Made by a program: the position numbers and the translations under genes
Notes under the pieces: model-generated
Database searches by the model: none
What the model saw: the letters and a program-made list of their open reading frames with translations, nothing else
What the model was told of the DNA's origin: nothing
Assembly (NCBI RefSeq): GCF_001426225.1
Contig: NZ_LMRT01000014.1
Location: 606,318-670,317, forward strand
Direction: 5' to 3'
Length of the DNA: 64,000 nucleotides
Origin: Allobosea sp. Leaf344
GTDB lineage: Bacteria; Pseudomonadota; Alphaproteobacteria; Rhizobiales; Beijerinckiaceae
Shown: piece by piece, positions 18,581 to 26,414 of the stretch
How positions within the stretch are numbered: position 1 is the stretch's first letter
How the letters are laid out: each line of letters begins with the position of its first letter

Positions 18581-18609
18581 TTGCAGCCTGCCGCCGCTTG
18601 TGGTTATAC
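18581..18609 (+). promoter_or_regulatory. promoter of tRNA-Cys
   Basis: TTGCAG at 18581-18586, a 17-base spacer and TTATAC at 18604-18609 lie about 40 bases before tRNA-Cys. The elements resemble housekeeping promoters and are divergent from the tRNA-Asn promoter. Confidence 0.68.
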
Positions 18610-18646
18610 GCCCTCCACGGGTTCACGGCAGCGTGAGCCTGCGGAA

Positions 18647-18720
18647 GGCCTCGTGGCGGAGTGGTTACGCAGAGGACTGCAAATCCTTGCACCCCGGTTC
18701 GATTCCGGGCGAGGCCTCCA
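18647..18720 (+). tRNA. tRNA-Cys (GCA)
   Basis: A 74-base cloverleaf with acceptor stem GGCCTCG/CGAGGCC, anticodon loop CTGCAAA giving anticodon GCA, T-arm GGTTCGATTCC and encoded CCA. A short hairpin AGCAC-TTC-GTGCT follows immediately (18721-18733) with a T-run 25 bases later, a poor terminator. Confidence 0.98.
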
Positions 18721-18834
18721 AGCACTTCGTGCTCGACCGATCTCACCGATCTCTCTCGTTTTTCATGCGGTCGCGCCTCCATTTCAGGGATGGGCGCCGG
18801 CCGGCTGCGACGCTCCCCGGCACCCCGCCCGGCC

Positions 18835-19167
18835 TCAGGGCGGGAAATAGGGCGGCACATAGCCCACGCAGCGGGCCTCCCCGCGCTTCGGGTTCAAGAC
18901 CTCGAAGGCCAGCACCGCGCAATTATTGGGAGGGGCGGCCTTCCGCAATCCGGCGATATGCTCCGGCTCCGGGCGCAGCCATCTGAACGTCGTGACACTG
19001 CCGCCGGCATCATAGCGCGTGGTTCTCTGCCAATCCTGGGCGCCGGCATGGCCTGACAGGGCAGGCAGGAGCGCAGCCGCCCATAGACATTGCTTCAGTC
19101 GCGTTCCGGGACGGCGGGTCGCTTTCGCCCCGCCTCGGCTGTCCCATGTTAAAACATTCAGTGTCAT
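18835..19167 (-). CDS. hypothetical secreted protein
   Basis: Small protein not recognised. The frame contains a likely signal peptide (KQCLWAAALLPALSGHAGA) followed by about 65 mature residues with YDAGGSVTTFRWL, two cysteines and a proline-rich end (GYVPPYFPP). The start is uncertain: ATG codons at 19167 and 19176 leave a long n-region before the hydrophobic stretch, and no ATG lies closer. The preceding small gene at 19417-19659 is on the same strand 241 bases upstream and also encodes a signal peptide. Coding is likely but not certain. Confidence 0.5.
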   Translation of the reverse strand: MTLNVLTWDSRGGAKATRRPGTRLKQCLWAAALLPALSGHAGAQDWQRTTRYDAGGSVTTFRWLRPEPEHIAGLRKAAPPNNCAVLAFEVLNPKRGEARCVGYVPPYFPP

Positions 19168-19349
19168 CTCGAGCATCCCAAGGCCTCCGATGAGGCTCGC
19201 GGCGCAATCATCGCGCCAGCTCCGGGGAGCGACGGAGGCATGGGTGGCTGCAGCCGCAGGAGCCGGCCGGCCCGGCGCCGATACGGGCGGGCCTGACATT
19301 TCGTCCCAGTCGCCTATTCTCCCGGCCGAGCGAGGTGGACGGCACCAGG

Positions 19350-19382
19350 CTGGTCTCCGGCTATTTCGAAGCCGGAGACCAG
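19350..19382. repeat. perfect 13-bp inverted repeat hairpin
   Basis: CTGGTCTCCGGCT at 19350-19362 and AGCCGGAGACCAG at 19370-19382 are exact reverse complements around the 7-base loop ATTTCGA. It lies 35 bases after the stop codon of the small secreted protein gene at 19417. No T-run follows on either strand, so it is either a non-canonical terminator or an mRNA end-protecting hairpin. Confidence 0.8.
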
Positions 19383-19416
19383 GTCTAGGAACGATGCGGG
19401 CCCGGTCTGCCGGTGG

Positions 19417-19659
19417 CTAGCGCGGCACGCAGCGTCGCGATCGCGATCTCGCGGCATCCGTGCTGCGGCTGTCGCGGCTCGGCATGCGGCCGCCGGTCAC
19501 CTCCATGACGTGGCCGGCGGGGCAGCGACGGCTCTCGACCAGCACGGTCTGGGGATAGCGGAGGGCGCCCTGCGCGGGCTCTTCCTTCAAAATGGTCTGG
19601 GCAGCTGCGGGAGCGGCGAGCCAGACAGAAGCGGCAATCGCGACAATCAGGGATCTCAT
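19417..19659 (-). CDS. small secreted protein of unknown function
   Basis: Eighty-residue protein with a clear signal peptide (MRSLIVAIAASVWLAAPAAAQ) and a short mature part containing CPAGHVMEVTGG and an arginine/serine-rich C-terminus ending in a second cysteine. The two mature cysteines could form a disulfide. The ATG at 19659 has AGGAG five bases upstream. I do not recognise the family. It stands between the tRNA genes and the YdeI-like gene; a perfect hairpin follows at 19350-19382. Confidence 0.65.
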   Translation of the reverse strand: MRSLIVAIAASVWLAAPAAAQTILKEEPAQGALRYPQTVLVESRRCPAGHVMEVTGGRMPSRDSRSTDAARSRSRRCVPR

Positions 19660-19909
19660 CACCACTCCTGAGAAGACGAGTTTCGCAGACGCGACCGTAT
19701 CTCATCGCGAGCCGGACAGGCTGCGACGCTCGCAAGCATTGCACCGATCGGCCTGAGGAACCACGGTTTTTCGCCTGGCCGGCCGTCAGCGCGCAGTCGC
19801 TCCCGGAGGCCGCAGCGCGGAGGCTGGACAGCTGGCGCCGGAGCCATCACCATCCGCGGGCCGCTCACATGCCGCGATCCCTTTGCGGACGATCCTTTGC
19901 GAGGTTGTC

Positions 19910-20230
19910 GTGACCCCATTCCCCCATGGCACCGTCCATCAGGCCGGCGAGGATCTGCAGGCGGCGGTGCTGGCCGATCCGGCGCTGCTGCAACTCTGGC
20001 AGGGCCTCACCCCGCTCGGCCGCAACGAGTTCATCTGCTGGGTCGATGACGCGAAGCAGGCGGCGACGCGCGAACGTCGGATCCGCAGGACCTGCGAGGA
20101 GGTGCTCGAGGGCAAGACGCGCCCCTGCTGCTGGGCGGGCTGCATCCACCGCACCGACAAGGCGCCGAGCCCCTGGCAGCAGGCGGTTTTGGTCGAGGGT
20201 CGGCGCCGGACCGGGCGGCGGAGCGGCTGA
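19910..20230 (+). CDS. YdeI/OmdA-like small protein
   Basis: Protein of 106 residues resembling the YdeI/OmpD-associated (OmdA) family: LTPLGRNEFICWVDDAKQAATRERRI followed by a short basic helix and CCWAGC matches the family core. The GTG at 19910 with GAGG upstream is preferred to a TTG at 19883. Members have been linked to stress or peptide resistance, but the mechanism is not known. The gene is monocistronic, with 250 bases upstream in which I see no other gene. Confidence 0.72.
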   Translation: MTPFPHGTVHQAGEDLQAAVLADPALLQLWQGLTPLGRNEFICWVDDAKQAATRERRIRRTCEEVLEGKTRPCCWAGCIHRTDKAPSPWQQAVLVEGRRRTGRRSG

Positions 20231-20325
20231 CCGCTCGCCAGCCCGTCGCCTGAAGCGGAACCAACGCGCTCTCTCCCGGTATAGTCGGTAGCGCGCCCCG
20301 GGCGTGCGCCGGACCAGGGGATGAG

Positions 20326-21312
20326 ATGAGCATTCGATACCTATCGGCCGCGATGCTCGCGGCCTGGCTGGCAGCGTTCCTGCCGCAGACCGCGCTGGCG
20401 CTGACGCCCGAGGCGGTCAATGCCGCGACGTTCGCCGATAGCGGCGCCAAGCCCGCCACCGGGCCGGACCCCTTCATCGTCAAGCTCCAGGTGCTGCTCA
20501 GCCGCCGCTCCATCTCGCCGGGGGTGATCGACGGGCTCGACGGCGAGAACGTCCGCAAGGCGGTGGCGCAGTTCCGCCGCCAGGAGCGGCTGGCGCCGGG
20601 TGACGAGATCGACGAGCAGGCCTGGGCGATCCTGGCCGGAGATAAGGTCGACGACGTGATCGGTGCCTATCGCGTGTCGGACAAGGACAGCGCCTATGAA
20701 TTCGCCGACAGCATCCCGCGCGATTACGCGAAACAGGCGGAGATGAAGCGCCTCGCCTATGTCTCGCCGCAGGAGATGCTGGCCGAGCGCTTCCATATGA
20801 GCGAGGGGCTGCTCTCCGCGCTGAACCCCTCGGCCGATTTCGGCAAGACCGGCGAGGCGCTCGCCGTCGTCAATGTCCGGCGCGCGCTCGAGAAGGGCAG
20901 TGCGCGGCGGCTGGAGGCGGTGAAGAGCACCGGCATGCTGGTCGTCTATGGCGAGGGCGACGCGATCATCGCCAGCTACCCCGCCACGATCGGCAGCGAG
21001 GCGACACCGTCTCCCAGCGGCGACCACGAGATCGAGCGCATCGCGCGCAATCCGAACTACACCTATGATCCCGAGAAGAACTTCCAGCAGGGGCGCAATA
21101 CGGAGCGGATGATCCTGCCGCCCGGTCCCAATGGCCCGGTCGGCACGATCTGGATCGCGCTCTCCAAGCCGACCTTCGGCATCCATGGCACGCCGGAGCC
21201 GTCCAAGGTCAGCAAGACCAGCTCGCATGGCTGCGTGCGGCTGACCAATTGGGATGCCGAGGAACTGGCCCAGCTGGTCGCCCCCGGGGTCCCCGTCCGC
21301 TTTGTCGATTGA
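20326..21312 (+). CDS. periplasmic L,D-transpeptidase (YkuD domain)
   Basis: Peptidoglycan enzyme of 328 residues that forms 3-3 cross-links or attaches proteins to the cell wall. An N-terminal signal peptide ends at ALA near residue 25. A peptidoglycan-binding-like region (ISPGVIDGLDGENVRKAVAQFR) lies near residues 60-90, and the C-terminal YkuD domain carries HGTPEPSKVSKTSSHGCVRL, with the catalytic histidine and cysteine. The start is the ATG at 20326. It overlaps the downstream extensin-like gene, so both are probably translated from one message and act together in the periplasm. Confidence 0.94.
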   Translation: MSIRYLSAAMLAAWLAAFLPQTALALTPEAVNAATFADSGAKPATGPDPFIVKLQVLLSRRSISPGVIDGLDGENVRKAVAQFRRQERLAPGDEIDEQAWAILAGDKVDDVIGAYRVSDKDSAYEFADSIPRDYAKQAEMKRLAYVSPQEMLAERFHMSEGLLSALNPSADFGKTGEALAVVNVRRALEKGSARRLEAVKSTGMLVVYGEGDAIIASYPATIGSEATPSPSGDHEIERIARNPNYTYDPEKNFQQGRNTERMILPPGPNGPVGTIWIALSKPTFGIHGTPEPSKVSKTSSHGCVRLTNWDAEELAQLVAPGVPVRFVD

Positions 21313-22201
21313 CCGCTCGCGCCGCTGCCTGCCGCTCCTGCCGGGCCTGATGCTGGCTCTGCTCTGCGGCCTGGCGCCGGACGCGTCGGAGGGGCGTGAG
21401 CGGGCTCGGACCCGTCCGCAGCCGGCGGCGGCGGAAAAGCCGGTCAGCGCACCACTGCCGCCTCGGCGCCCCTCCGCCTTGCGACCTGCGACCGCGCGCC
21501 CGGCCATCGTGCCGCCGGCCCGCGCCGACCAGGCCGTGAAACCCGTGGCGCGTGCCGCCGAGGCCTCGGAGCCGGGGCGCGCCGGCGATGCCACGGGCAG
21601 CCCCGCCGATCCGGCCGGACCCTTCCCGATGGGCTCGCCCTTGCCACCGCCCTCGGCCTGCCTCGCGGATTTCGCCGAAAGTGGCGCCGAGATCCTGCCC
21701 AACCCGGCCGATACCGGCAGTGGCGACTGCGAAGTCGAGGAGCCGGTGACCTTCAAGGCGATCAGGACCGCCGATGGCACGGTCACGCTGGACAATGCCG
21801 TCACCTTGCGCTGCGGCTTCGCGCTGGAGGTCGTGCGCTGGGTCCGGGAGGATCTCGTCGCCATCGCTGCCACGGACGGCCGCAAGCTGTCGAAGCTCGT
21901 CAGCACGGGCGGCCATGCCTGCCGCGGACGCAACCGGGTCGCGGGGGCGAAGCTCAGCGAACACGCCACCGGCAACGCGCTCGATCTCGGCCAGCTGCTG
22001 ATGCAGGATGGCCGCGCCGTCCCGCTCTATGACCGCGAGCCCGCGACCAAAGCGCTGCGCGAGAGCGTCCGCCGGAGCGCCTGCGCCCGCTTCACCACCG
22101 TGCTCGGCCCCGGCGCCGACGCCTCGCATCAGGACCATCTCCATGTCGACCTGCGCCAGCGCGGGGGCGGCTACAAGATGTGCCAATGGACGGTGGAGTA
22201 G
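21302..22201 (+). CDS. extensin-like C-terminal domain protein, possible M15-like peptidoglycan hydrolase
   Basis: Exported protein of about 299 residues: signal peptide (LPLLPGLMLALLCGLAPDA), a proline/alanine-rich linker of about 120 residues, then an extensin-like C-terminal domain. That domain contains SEHATGNALDLG and HQDHLHVDL, which fit the HxxGxxxD and HxH zinc ligands of M15-type peptidases. Several cysteines (ACLADF, GDCEVE, LRCGF, HACRG, ACARF, KMCQW) may form disulfides. The most likely start is a TTG at 21302 overlapping the stop codon of the L,D-transpeptidase gene. Coupling to that gene suggests a role in remodelling cross-links; the hydrolase activity is inferred. Confidence 0.85.
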   Translation: MSIDRSRRCLPLLPGLMLALLCGLAPDASEGRERARTRPQPAAAEKPVSAPLPPRRPSALRPATARPAIVPPARADQAVKPVARAAEASEPGRAGDATGSPADPAGPFPMGSPLPPPSACLADFAESGAEILPNPADTGSGDCEVEEPVTFKAIRTADGTVTLDNAVTLRCGFALEVVRWVREDLVAIAATDGRKLSKLVSTGGHACRGRNRVAGAKLSEHATGNALDLGQLLMQDGRAVPLYDREPATKALRESVRRSACARFTTVLGPGADASHQDHLHVDLRQRGGGYKMCQWTVE

Positions 22202-22337
22202 GGCGCGCGATCGCCTTCGGGGCCTGATCGCGGCAGCATCCAGTCTTGCCTTTTGCCGCCGCCTCCAACAAAAGCTGCTCATGGTCGCGAGGCCGTGCGG
22301 CAACGGTCCGGCGCGCCCTCTGACGGAGAGAGTGCTG

Positions 22338-22976
22338 ATGGACAGTTTCGCTGCGCTGCGCCGCATGATGGTCGATTGCCAGCTGCGCACCTATGACGTC
22401 ACCGACCGTGCCGTCCTGGCCGCCGCCGATACCGTTCCGCGCGAGGCCTTTTTGCCGCCGGACCTGTCGCATCTGGCCTATCTCGACCGTTCCGTCGCGA
22501 TCCCGGGCACCGGCCGCACCTTGATGGCGCCGATGGTGGTGGCGCGGATGATCCAGTTTCTCGAATTGCAGCCGGGCGAGACCGTGCTGGAATATGGTGG
22601 TGGCACCGGCTACGGCGCCGCGCTGATGGCGCTGATGGGGATGGAAGCGACGCTGTACGAGCCCGACGAGGCCGCCCGGGCCCTCGCCGGCCCGGCGCTC
22701 GCAGCCGCCGGCGCCGCCGTGACGATCACCGGCACCGCCCCCGCGCCGCAGCGCTTCGATGCGGTGCTGGTCTCCGGCGCCTGCGAGATTGTGCCCGAGC
22801 CGCTGTTCGGGCTGATCAAGGAAGAGGGCCGGCTGATCGTGGTCGAGGGGGTCGGGCGCGCGGCACGCGTACGTCTTTACCAGAAGACCGGAGCCTCGAT
22901 CGCGGCCCGTACCGTTTTCGACGCGGCCGCGCCAATTCTGTCGGAGTTCAAAAAGGTTCCCGGCTTCGTATTTTAG
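22338..22976 (+). CDS. protein-L-isoaspartate O-methyltransferase family protein
   Basis: Pcm-like SAM methyltransferase of 212 residues. The DCQLRTYDVTD N-terminus and PREAFLPPDL segment, then VLEYGGGTGYGAAL as the SAM-binding motif, match the alphaproteobacterial Pcm-like group that lies upstream of tolC. In these proteins the fold is clear, but repair of isoaspartyl residues has not been established by the sequence. The ATG at 22338 begins the conserved region. The tolC gene follows after 162 bases. Confidence 0.9.
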   Translation: MDSFAALRRMMVDCQLRTYDVTDRAVLAAADTVPREAFLPPDLSHLAYLDRSVAIPGTGRTLMAPMVVARMIQFLELQPGETVLEYGGGTGYGAALMALMGMEATLYEPDEAARALAGPALAAAGAAVTITGTAPAPQRFDAVLVSGACEIVPEPLFGLIKEEGRLIVVEGVGRAARVRLYQKTGASIAARTVFDAAAPILSEFKKVPGFVF

Positions 22977-23138
22977 GTGGCAGGTGTCGCATTTTTGCGG
23001 CAGTGTCCCAAAGAAAAGCCTGCCGCCGGCCATTGCCATTGGCTGCCGCGCCCACTGCCGCTATCAATTGGGGCGAGATTCGAAGCCGAGGCTAGGGCGA
23101 TGCCTGGGCGTGACTGTCGTTCGCGCAAGAGGCGTCCA

Positions 23139-24560
23139 GTGAAGCAGATGAGAAGCGGGAAGACCTCGAAGGGCCTGAGTGGCGGTACCGCGCTGGTTGC
23201 GCTGGTGCTCGCGTTCTCGGCTTCCGGCGCAGGCGCCCAGACCATGGACGCCGCGCTGGCGCGCGCCTATTCCGCCAATCCCACGCTCAACGCCCAGCGC
23301 GCCGCCGTCCGCGTCACCAATGAAAACGTGCCGCAGGCTCTCTCCGGCTATCGTCCGCGCATCACCGCATCCGCCGATATCGGCGCCAGCATCACGGAAG
23401 CGGATACGCCCGCCAACGCCACCGCCTCGGGCCGGCACAGCCGCAACGTGGCGCGGCTGAACCCGCGCGGCGCCGGCATTCAGATCGACCAGAACATTTT
23501 TGACAGCGGCAAGACGCGCAGCTCGGTCAGCCAGGCGGAATCACAGGTGCTCGGCGCCCGCGCCACTCTGCGCAATACCGAGCAGAACGTGCTGCTCGAC
23601 GCGGCCACCTCCTATATGAACGTGCTGCGCGACACGGCGATCCTGACCCTCAACCGCAACAACGTCGAGGTGCTGGAGGAGCAGCTGCGCCAGACGCGGG
23701 ATCGATTTCAGGTCGGGGAGGTGACGCGGACCGACGTCGCCCAGGCCGAGGCGCGCCTGTCGCAGTCGCAATCCCAGGCGATCCTGGCGGAATCGAACCT
23801 GAAAACCTCGATCGCGCGCTTTCGGCAGAATGTCGGCGCCGAGCCCAAGAGCCTCGCTCCCGGCCGGCCTGTCGAGAACCTCCTGCCCAGGAGCTTGCCT
23901 GCCGCGCTGGAAACGGCGCTGACCGGGCATCCCGCGATCCTCGCCTCGCTGCATGGCGTCGATGCGGCCGAGCTGCAGGTCAAGGTCGTCGAGGCCGATC
24001 TCTATCCGGTCATCGGCGTGCGCGGCGCCGTGCAGCAGCGCTATGACAGCACCTCCTTCGGCGACAACCGGACGAGCGCCAGCCTCGTCGGCACGCTGAC
24101 CATCCCGATCTACGAGGGCGGCCAGGTCTATTCCCGCACCCGCCAGGCCAAGGAGACGGCCGGGCAGAGGCGCATCGAGGTCGATACGCAGCGCGACACC
24201 GTGCGCGCCGCGGTGGTCTCCGCCTGGGGCTCGCTCGAAGCCGCCAAGGCGCAGATCGTCGCCGCGCAGGCGCAGGTCCAGGCCGCCGAGACGGCGCTCT
24301 CGGGCGTGCGCGAGGAGGCCAAGGTCGGCCAGCGCACGACGCTCGACGTGCTGAACGCCCAGCAGGAGCTGGTCAGCGCGCGCTCGTCGCTCGTCGCCGC
24401 CCAGCGCGACCGGGTGGTCGCCTCCTATGCCGTGCTATCGGCCACCGGGCGGCTGTCGGCCGAGGTGCTGAAGCTGCGGACCGATATCTATGACGCGCGC
24501 CGCCATTACGATCAGGTCAAGGGCCTGGCCTGGGGCACGCAGACGCCCGACGGGCGCTGA
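23139..24560 (+). CDS. tolC: TolC family outer membrane channel protein
   Basis: Outer-membrane trimeric channel for type I secretion and multidrug efflux, about 473 residues. A signal peptide (ALVALVLAFSASGAGA) is followed by two repeated outer-membrane efflux domains rich in alpha-helical coiled coil; the ARAYSANPTLNAQRA start and the DRFQVGEVTRTDVAQAEARL and REEAKVGQRTTLDVLNAQQEL repeats are diagnostic. The GTG at 23139 is chosen, with AAGAGG upstream; ATG codons at 23100 and 23148 are alternatives. No inner-membrane efflux partner is adjacent. The popZ gene follows after a gap of 195 bases. Confidence 0.94.
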   Translation: MKQMRSGKTSKGLSGGTALVALVLAFSASGAGAQTMDAALARAYSANPTLNAQRAAVRVTNENVPQALSGYRPRITASADIGASITEADTPANATASGRHSRNVARLNPRGAGIQIDQNIFDSGKTRSSVSQAESQVLGARATLRNTEQNVLLDAATSYMNVLRDTAILTLNRNNVEVLEEQLRQTRDRFQVGEVTRTDVAQAEARLSQSQSQAILAESNLKTSIARFRQNVGAEPKSLAPGRPVENLLPRSLPAALETALTGHPAILASLHGVDAAELQVKVVEADLYPVIGVRGAVQQRYDSTSFGDNRTSASLVGTLTIPIYEGGQVYSRTRQAKETAGQRRIEVDTQRDTVRAAVVSAWGSLEAAKAQIVAAQAQVQAAETALSGVREEAKVGQRTTLDVLNAQQELVSARSSLVAAQRDRVVASYAVLSATGRLSAEVLKLRTDIYDARRHYDQVKGLAWGTQTPDGR

Positions 24561-24755
24561 GCGGGCATGGGCGGCCCGCTCCGGCGGTCCGCCATGGACA
24601 GCCCGCTCGCTAGCTGGCGACATTCCGGCAACACAAGCGAATCTCCTGTGGGCCGGCCCCGTCCGCGCCTTGTGCGATTCGGCACGAATGGAATACTCGC
24701 CAATGGCGTATCCGGTGATTCTGAGATGCGCCGTGTCGAGTGATCCGGACCCCAG

Positions 24756-25379
24756 ATGAGCGCGCAGCCGAAGCCAAACGAACCGTCCATGGAGGAGATT
24801 CTCGCCTCCATCAGACGGATCATCTCGGATGACGACAAGCCGGCCGAACCGCCGCCGCCGGCTCCGGACGATGATCTGCGCTCGCTGCTCGCCGGTGCCG
24901 CCTCGCTCCAGCCCGCCAATGAGCCCGCGCCGGTCGAGGACGAGGACGTGCTCGATCTCGGCGCCGAGGCTCAGCCGCTCGCAGCTGTCGAAGCCGAGCC
25001 CGCTCCGCCGGAAATGCAGGATATCGAATTTCTCGAGCCGGAGCTGACGGAGCCTGCCCCGCAACCGGCGCCCGAGCCCGTCGCCGCGGCCTTCATGCCG
25101 CCGCCCCAACCGGAGCCTCAGCGGGATCCGCCGCAAACGCAGCCGCAGGCCTTCGACATGGCGCAGCTGCTCTCGGACCAGACCAGCCACGCCGTGACCA
25201 GCGCCTTCGGCCAGCTCGCCCACACCGTGCTCACCAACAACGCACGGACGCTGGAGGATCTGGTCAAGGACATGCTGAAGCCGATGCTGAAGACCTGGCT
25301 GGACGATAATCTGCCGACGATGGTCGAGCGGCTGGTGCGCGCCGAGATCGAGCGCGTCGCCCGCGGCGGCCGAAGCTAG
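24756..25379 (+). CDS. popZ: polar organizing protein PopZ (DUF2497)
   Basis: Scaffold of 207 residues that forms cell-pole assemblies and anchors the chromosome origin in alphaproteobacteria. The N-terminal helix EPSMEEILASIRRIISDDD is the partner-binding region. The middle about 90 residues are acidic, proline-rich and intrinsically disordered, and the C-terminal helices (EDLVKDMLKPMLKTWLDDNLP then MVERLVRAEIERVARG) give oligomerisation. The order tolC-popZ-valS is typical of the order. The start is the ATG at 24756. Confidence 0.93.
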   Translation: MSAQPKPNEPSMEEILASIRRIISDDDKPAEPPPPAPDDDLRSLLAGAASLQPANEPAPVEDEDVLDLGAEAQPLAAVEAEPAPPEMQDIEFLEPELTEPAPQPAPEPVAAAFMPPPQPEPQRDPPQTQPQAFDMAQLLSDQTSHAVTSAFGQLAHTVLTNNARTLEDLVKDMLKPMLKTWLDDNLPTMVERLVRAEIERVARGGRS

Positions 25380-25431
25380 CGCGCCGCGCGCCTGCCGGTC
25401 AGGCGAGGCGCACGGCGGAAGTCAACAGCCA

Positions 25432-25462
25432 AGCGTCCGGATCGGCCGTGCCGCCGGACGCT
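25432..25462. terminator. bidirectional hairpin between convergent genes
   Basis: AGCGTCCGG at 25432-25440 and CCGGACGCT at 25454-25462 form a perfect 9-bp stem, with a possible inner CGG/CCG extension. It lies between the convergent popZ and the small membrane protein gene and probably ends transcription from both sides, though no clear T-run follows. Confidence 0.5.
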
Positions 25463-25467
25463 CATCC

Positions 25468-25692
25468 TCAGTCGCGGCGCTGGCCGCGGTTCTGCCCGGC
25501 GGCGGTGTTGCCCTCGAAGGCGCCGGCCTCACGCAGCTTCTTGAAGGCGAAACCGGCGATCGCGAGCGCAGCCGTCGGGGCGCCGAGGCGCGAAACCAGC
25601 ATGGCGAGCCCGACCGCGACGGGGCGGGGATAGCGCCCGGAGGCGGCTTCCGTAGCCAGCCAGGCGCCGAGTGCATGGACGATCAAATTCAT
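25468..25692 (-). CDS. small membrane protein, unknown
   Basis: Seventy-four residues with one or two hydrophobic segments (IVHALGAWLATEAA and VAVGLAMLVSRLGAPTAALAIAGFAF) and a glycine/arginine-rich C-terminal tail. Only the frame and composition support it; I do not recognise the family. The start codon at 25692 lies 34 bases after the stop codon of the PPOX-family gene at 25727, so the two may be one transcript. Confidence 0.55.
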   Translation of the reverse strand: MNLIVHALGAWLATEAASGRYPRPVAVGLAMLVSRLGAPTAALAIAGFAFKKLREAGAFEGNTAAGQNRGQRRD

Positions 25693-25726
25693 CGGGACTT
25701 CCCTTTCCTGCTGATGATCAGCCGCT

Positions 25727-26212
25727 TTACAGCGAGACTTTGCGATTGGTTCCGAGATCGGGCTTCCCGCCGGTCACGGCCGCGACCGCCATCTTGACGC
25801 TGGTCACGATCTTGCCGGGGCTGTCCCAGAATTCCGCCATGGAGGGCCGCACGCGCAGCACGCGGATCGACGGATCGTCCTTGCTGTCCCAGAACGCCTT
25901 GGCGGCGGGGGACCAGAGCTCCTCGACCTTGCGGCGGTCGTCCATGACATTGGCGGTGCCGGTCACGGAGACATAGCGATAGCCGCCATTATCCGCGAAG
26001 GTCAGGCAGACATTGTCGTTGATCGCGACCTCGTCGTCTTTGTGGTCGCGGGCATCGGTGAGGAAATAGATCGCATCCTCGTCGCGGCTCGGATGAGCGC
26101 TCATCGGCCGCGCGCGCAATTCATCGCCCGAGCCGTCGTGAGTCACCAGCATGCACAGGCCGATATCCTCGATCAGCGTCCAGACCCGGTCCTGATCAGT
26201 ATGGTGTGTCAT
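25727..26212 (-). CDS. pyridoxamine 5'-phosphate oxidase-like general stress protein
   Basis: Protein of 161 residues of the split-barrel flavin-binding group (general stress protein 26-like). Recognisable are the VWTLIEDIGLCMLVTHDG start, the RARPMSAHP and AIYFLTDARDHKDDEV segments and the NVCLTFADNGGYRYVSVTGTA strand. Such proteins bind FMN or F420-like cofactors or act as stress-linked reductases; the true activity is not clear. The ATG at 26212 is near the valS leader on the opposite strand, with divergent regulation. Confidence 0.85.
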   Translation of the reverse strand: MTHHTDQDRVWTLIEDIGLCMLVTHDGSGDELRARPMSAHPSRDEDAIYFLTDARDHKDDEVAINDNVCLTFADNGGYRYVSVTGTANVMDDRRKVEELWSPAAKAFWDSKDDPSIRVLRVRPSMAEFWDSPGKIVTSVKMAVAAVTGGKPDLGTNRKVSL

Positions 26213-26311
26213 CGTCTATCCTCCGCTTTCGGGGGTTAGAACGAGCGGACGCTGCGCGTGTTCCCTGCGGTTGCACCGGCCGTGCCCGGGGCCGGCGGAC
26301 AGATACGGAGA

Positions 26312-26340
26312 TTGACGGGCGGGTATCGCTTGGGCTCTTA
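26312..26340 (+). promoter_or_regulatory. candidate valS promoter
   Basis: TTGACG at 26312-26317 is followed after 17 bases by CTCTTA at 26335-26340. The -35 is good and the -10 is poor. Transcription starting near 26347 would give a leader of about 70 bases that contains the hairpin at 26371-26398. Confidence 0.45.
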
Positions 26341-26370
26341 AGGCGGCAGACCTTTTGGCCCGTGATGAGT

Positions 26371-26398
26371 GGCCGGGGCGGGCACCCCGGCCCTTTTT
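26371..26398 (+). terminator. terminator-like hairpin in valS leader, possible attenuator
   Basis: GGCCGGGG (26371-26378), loop CGGGCA and CCCCGGCC (26385-26392) form a perfect 8-bp GC stem followed by CTTTTT (26393-26398), the classical shape of an intrinsic terminator. It ends only 17 bases before the valS start and no upstream + strand gene needs it. It may therefore attenuate valS or end a short leader RNA. Confidence 0.65.
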
Positions 26399-26414
26399 GC
26401 GTTCGAGCGAAGCG

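Noticed and set aside
18386-18720. tRNA-associated integration site
   Set aside because: No integrase gene and no repeat of either tRNA 3' end found in the neighbouring sequence.
18738-18757. Tandem ACCGATCTC repeat after tRNA-Cys
   Set aside because: Only two copies of nine bases; likely chance or part of a weak terminator region.
26213-26414. T-box riboswitch before valS
   Set aside because: The leader from the candidate promoter is about 70 bases, too short for a T-box, and no specifier stem or T-box sequence is seen.
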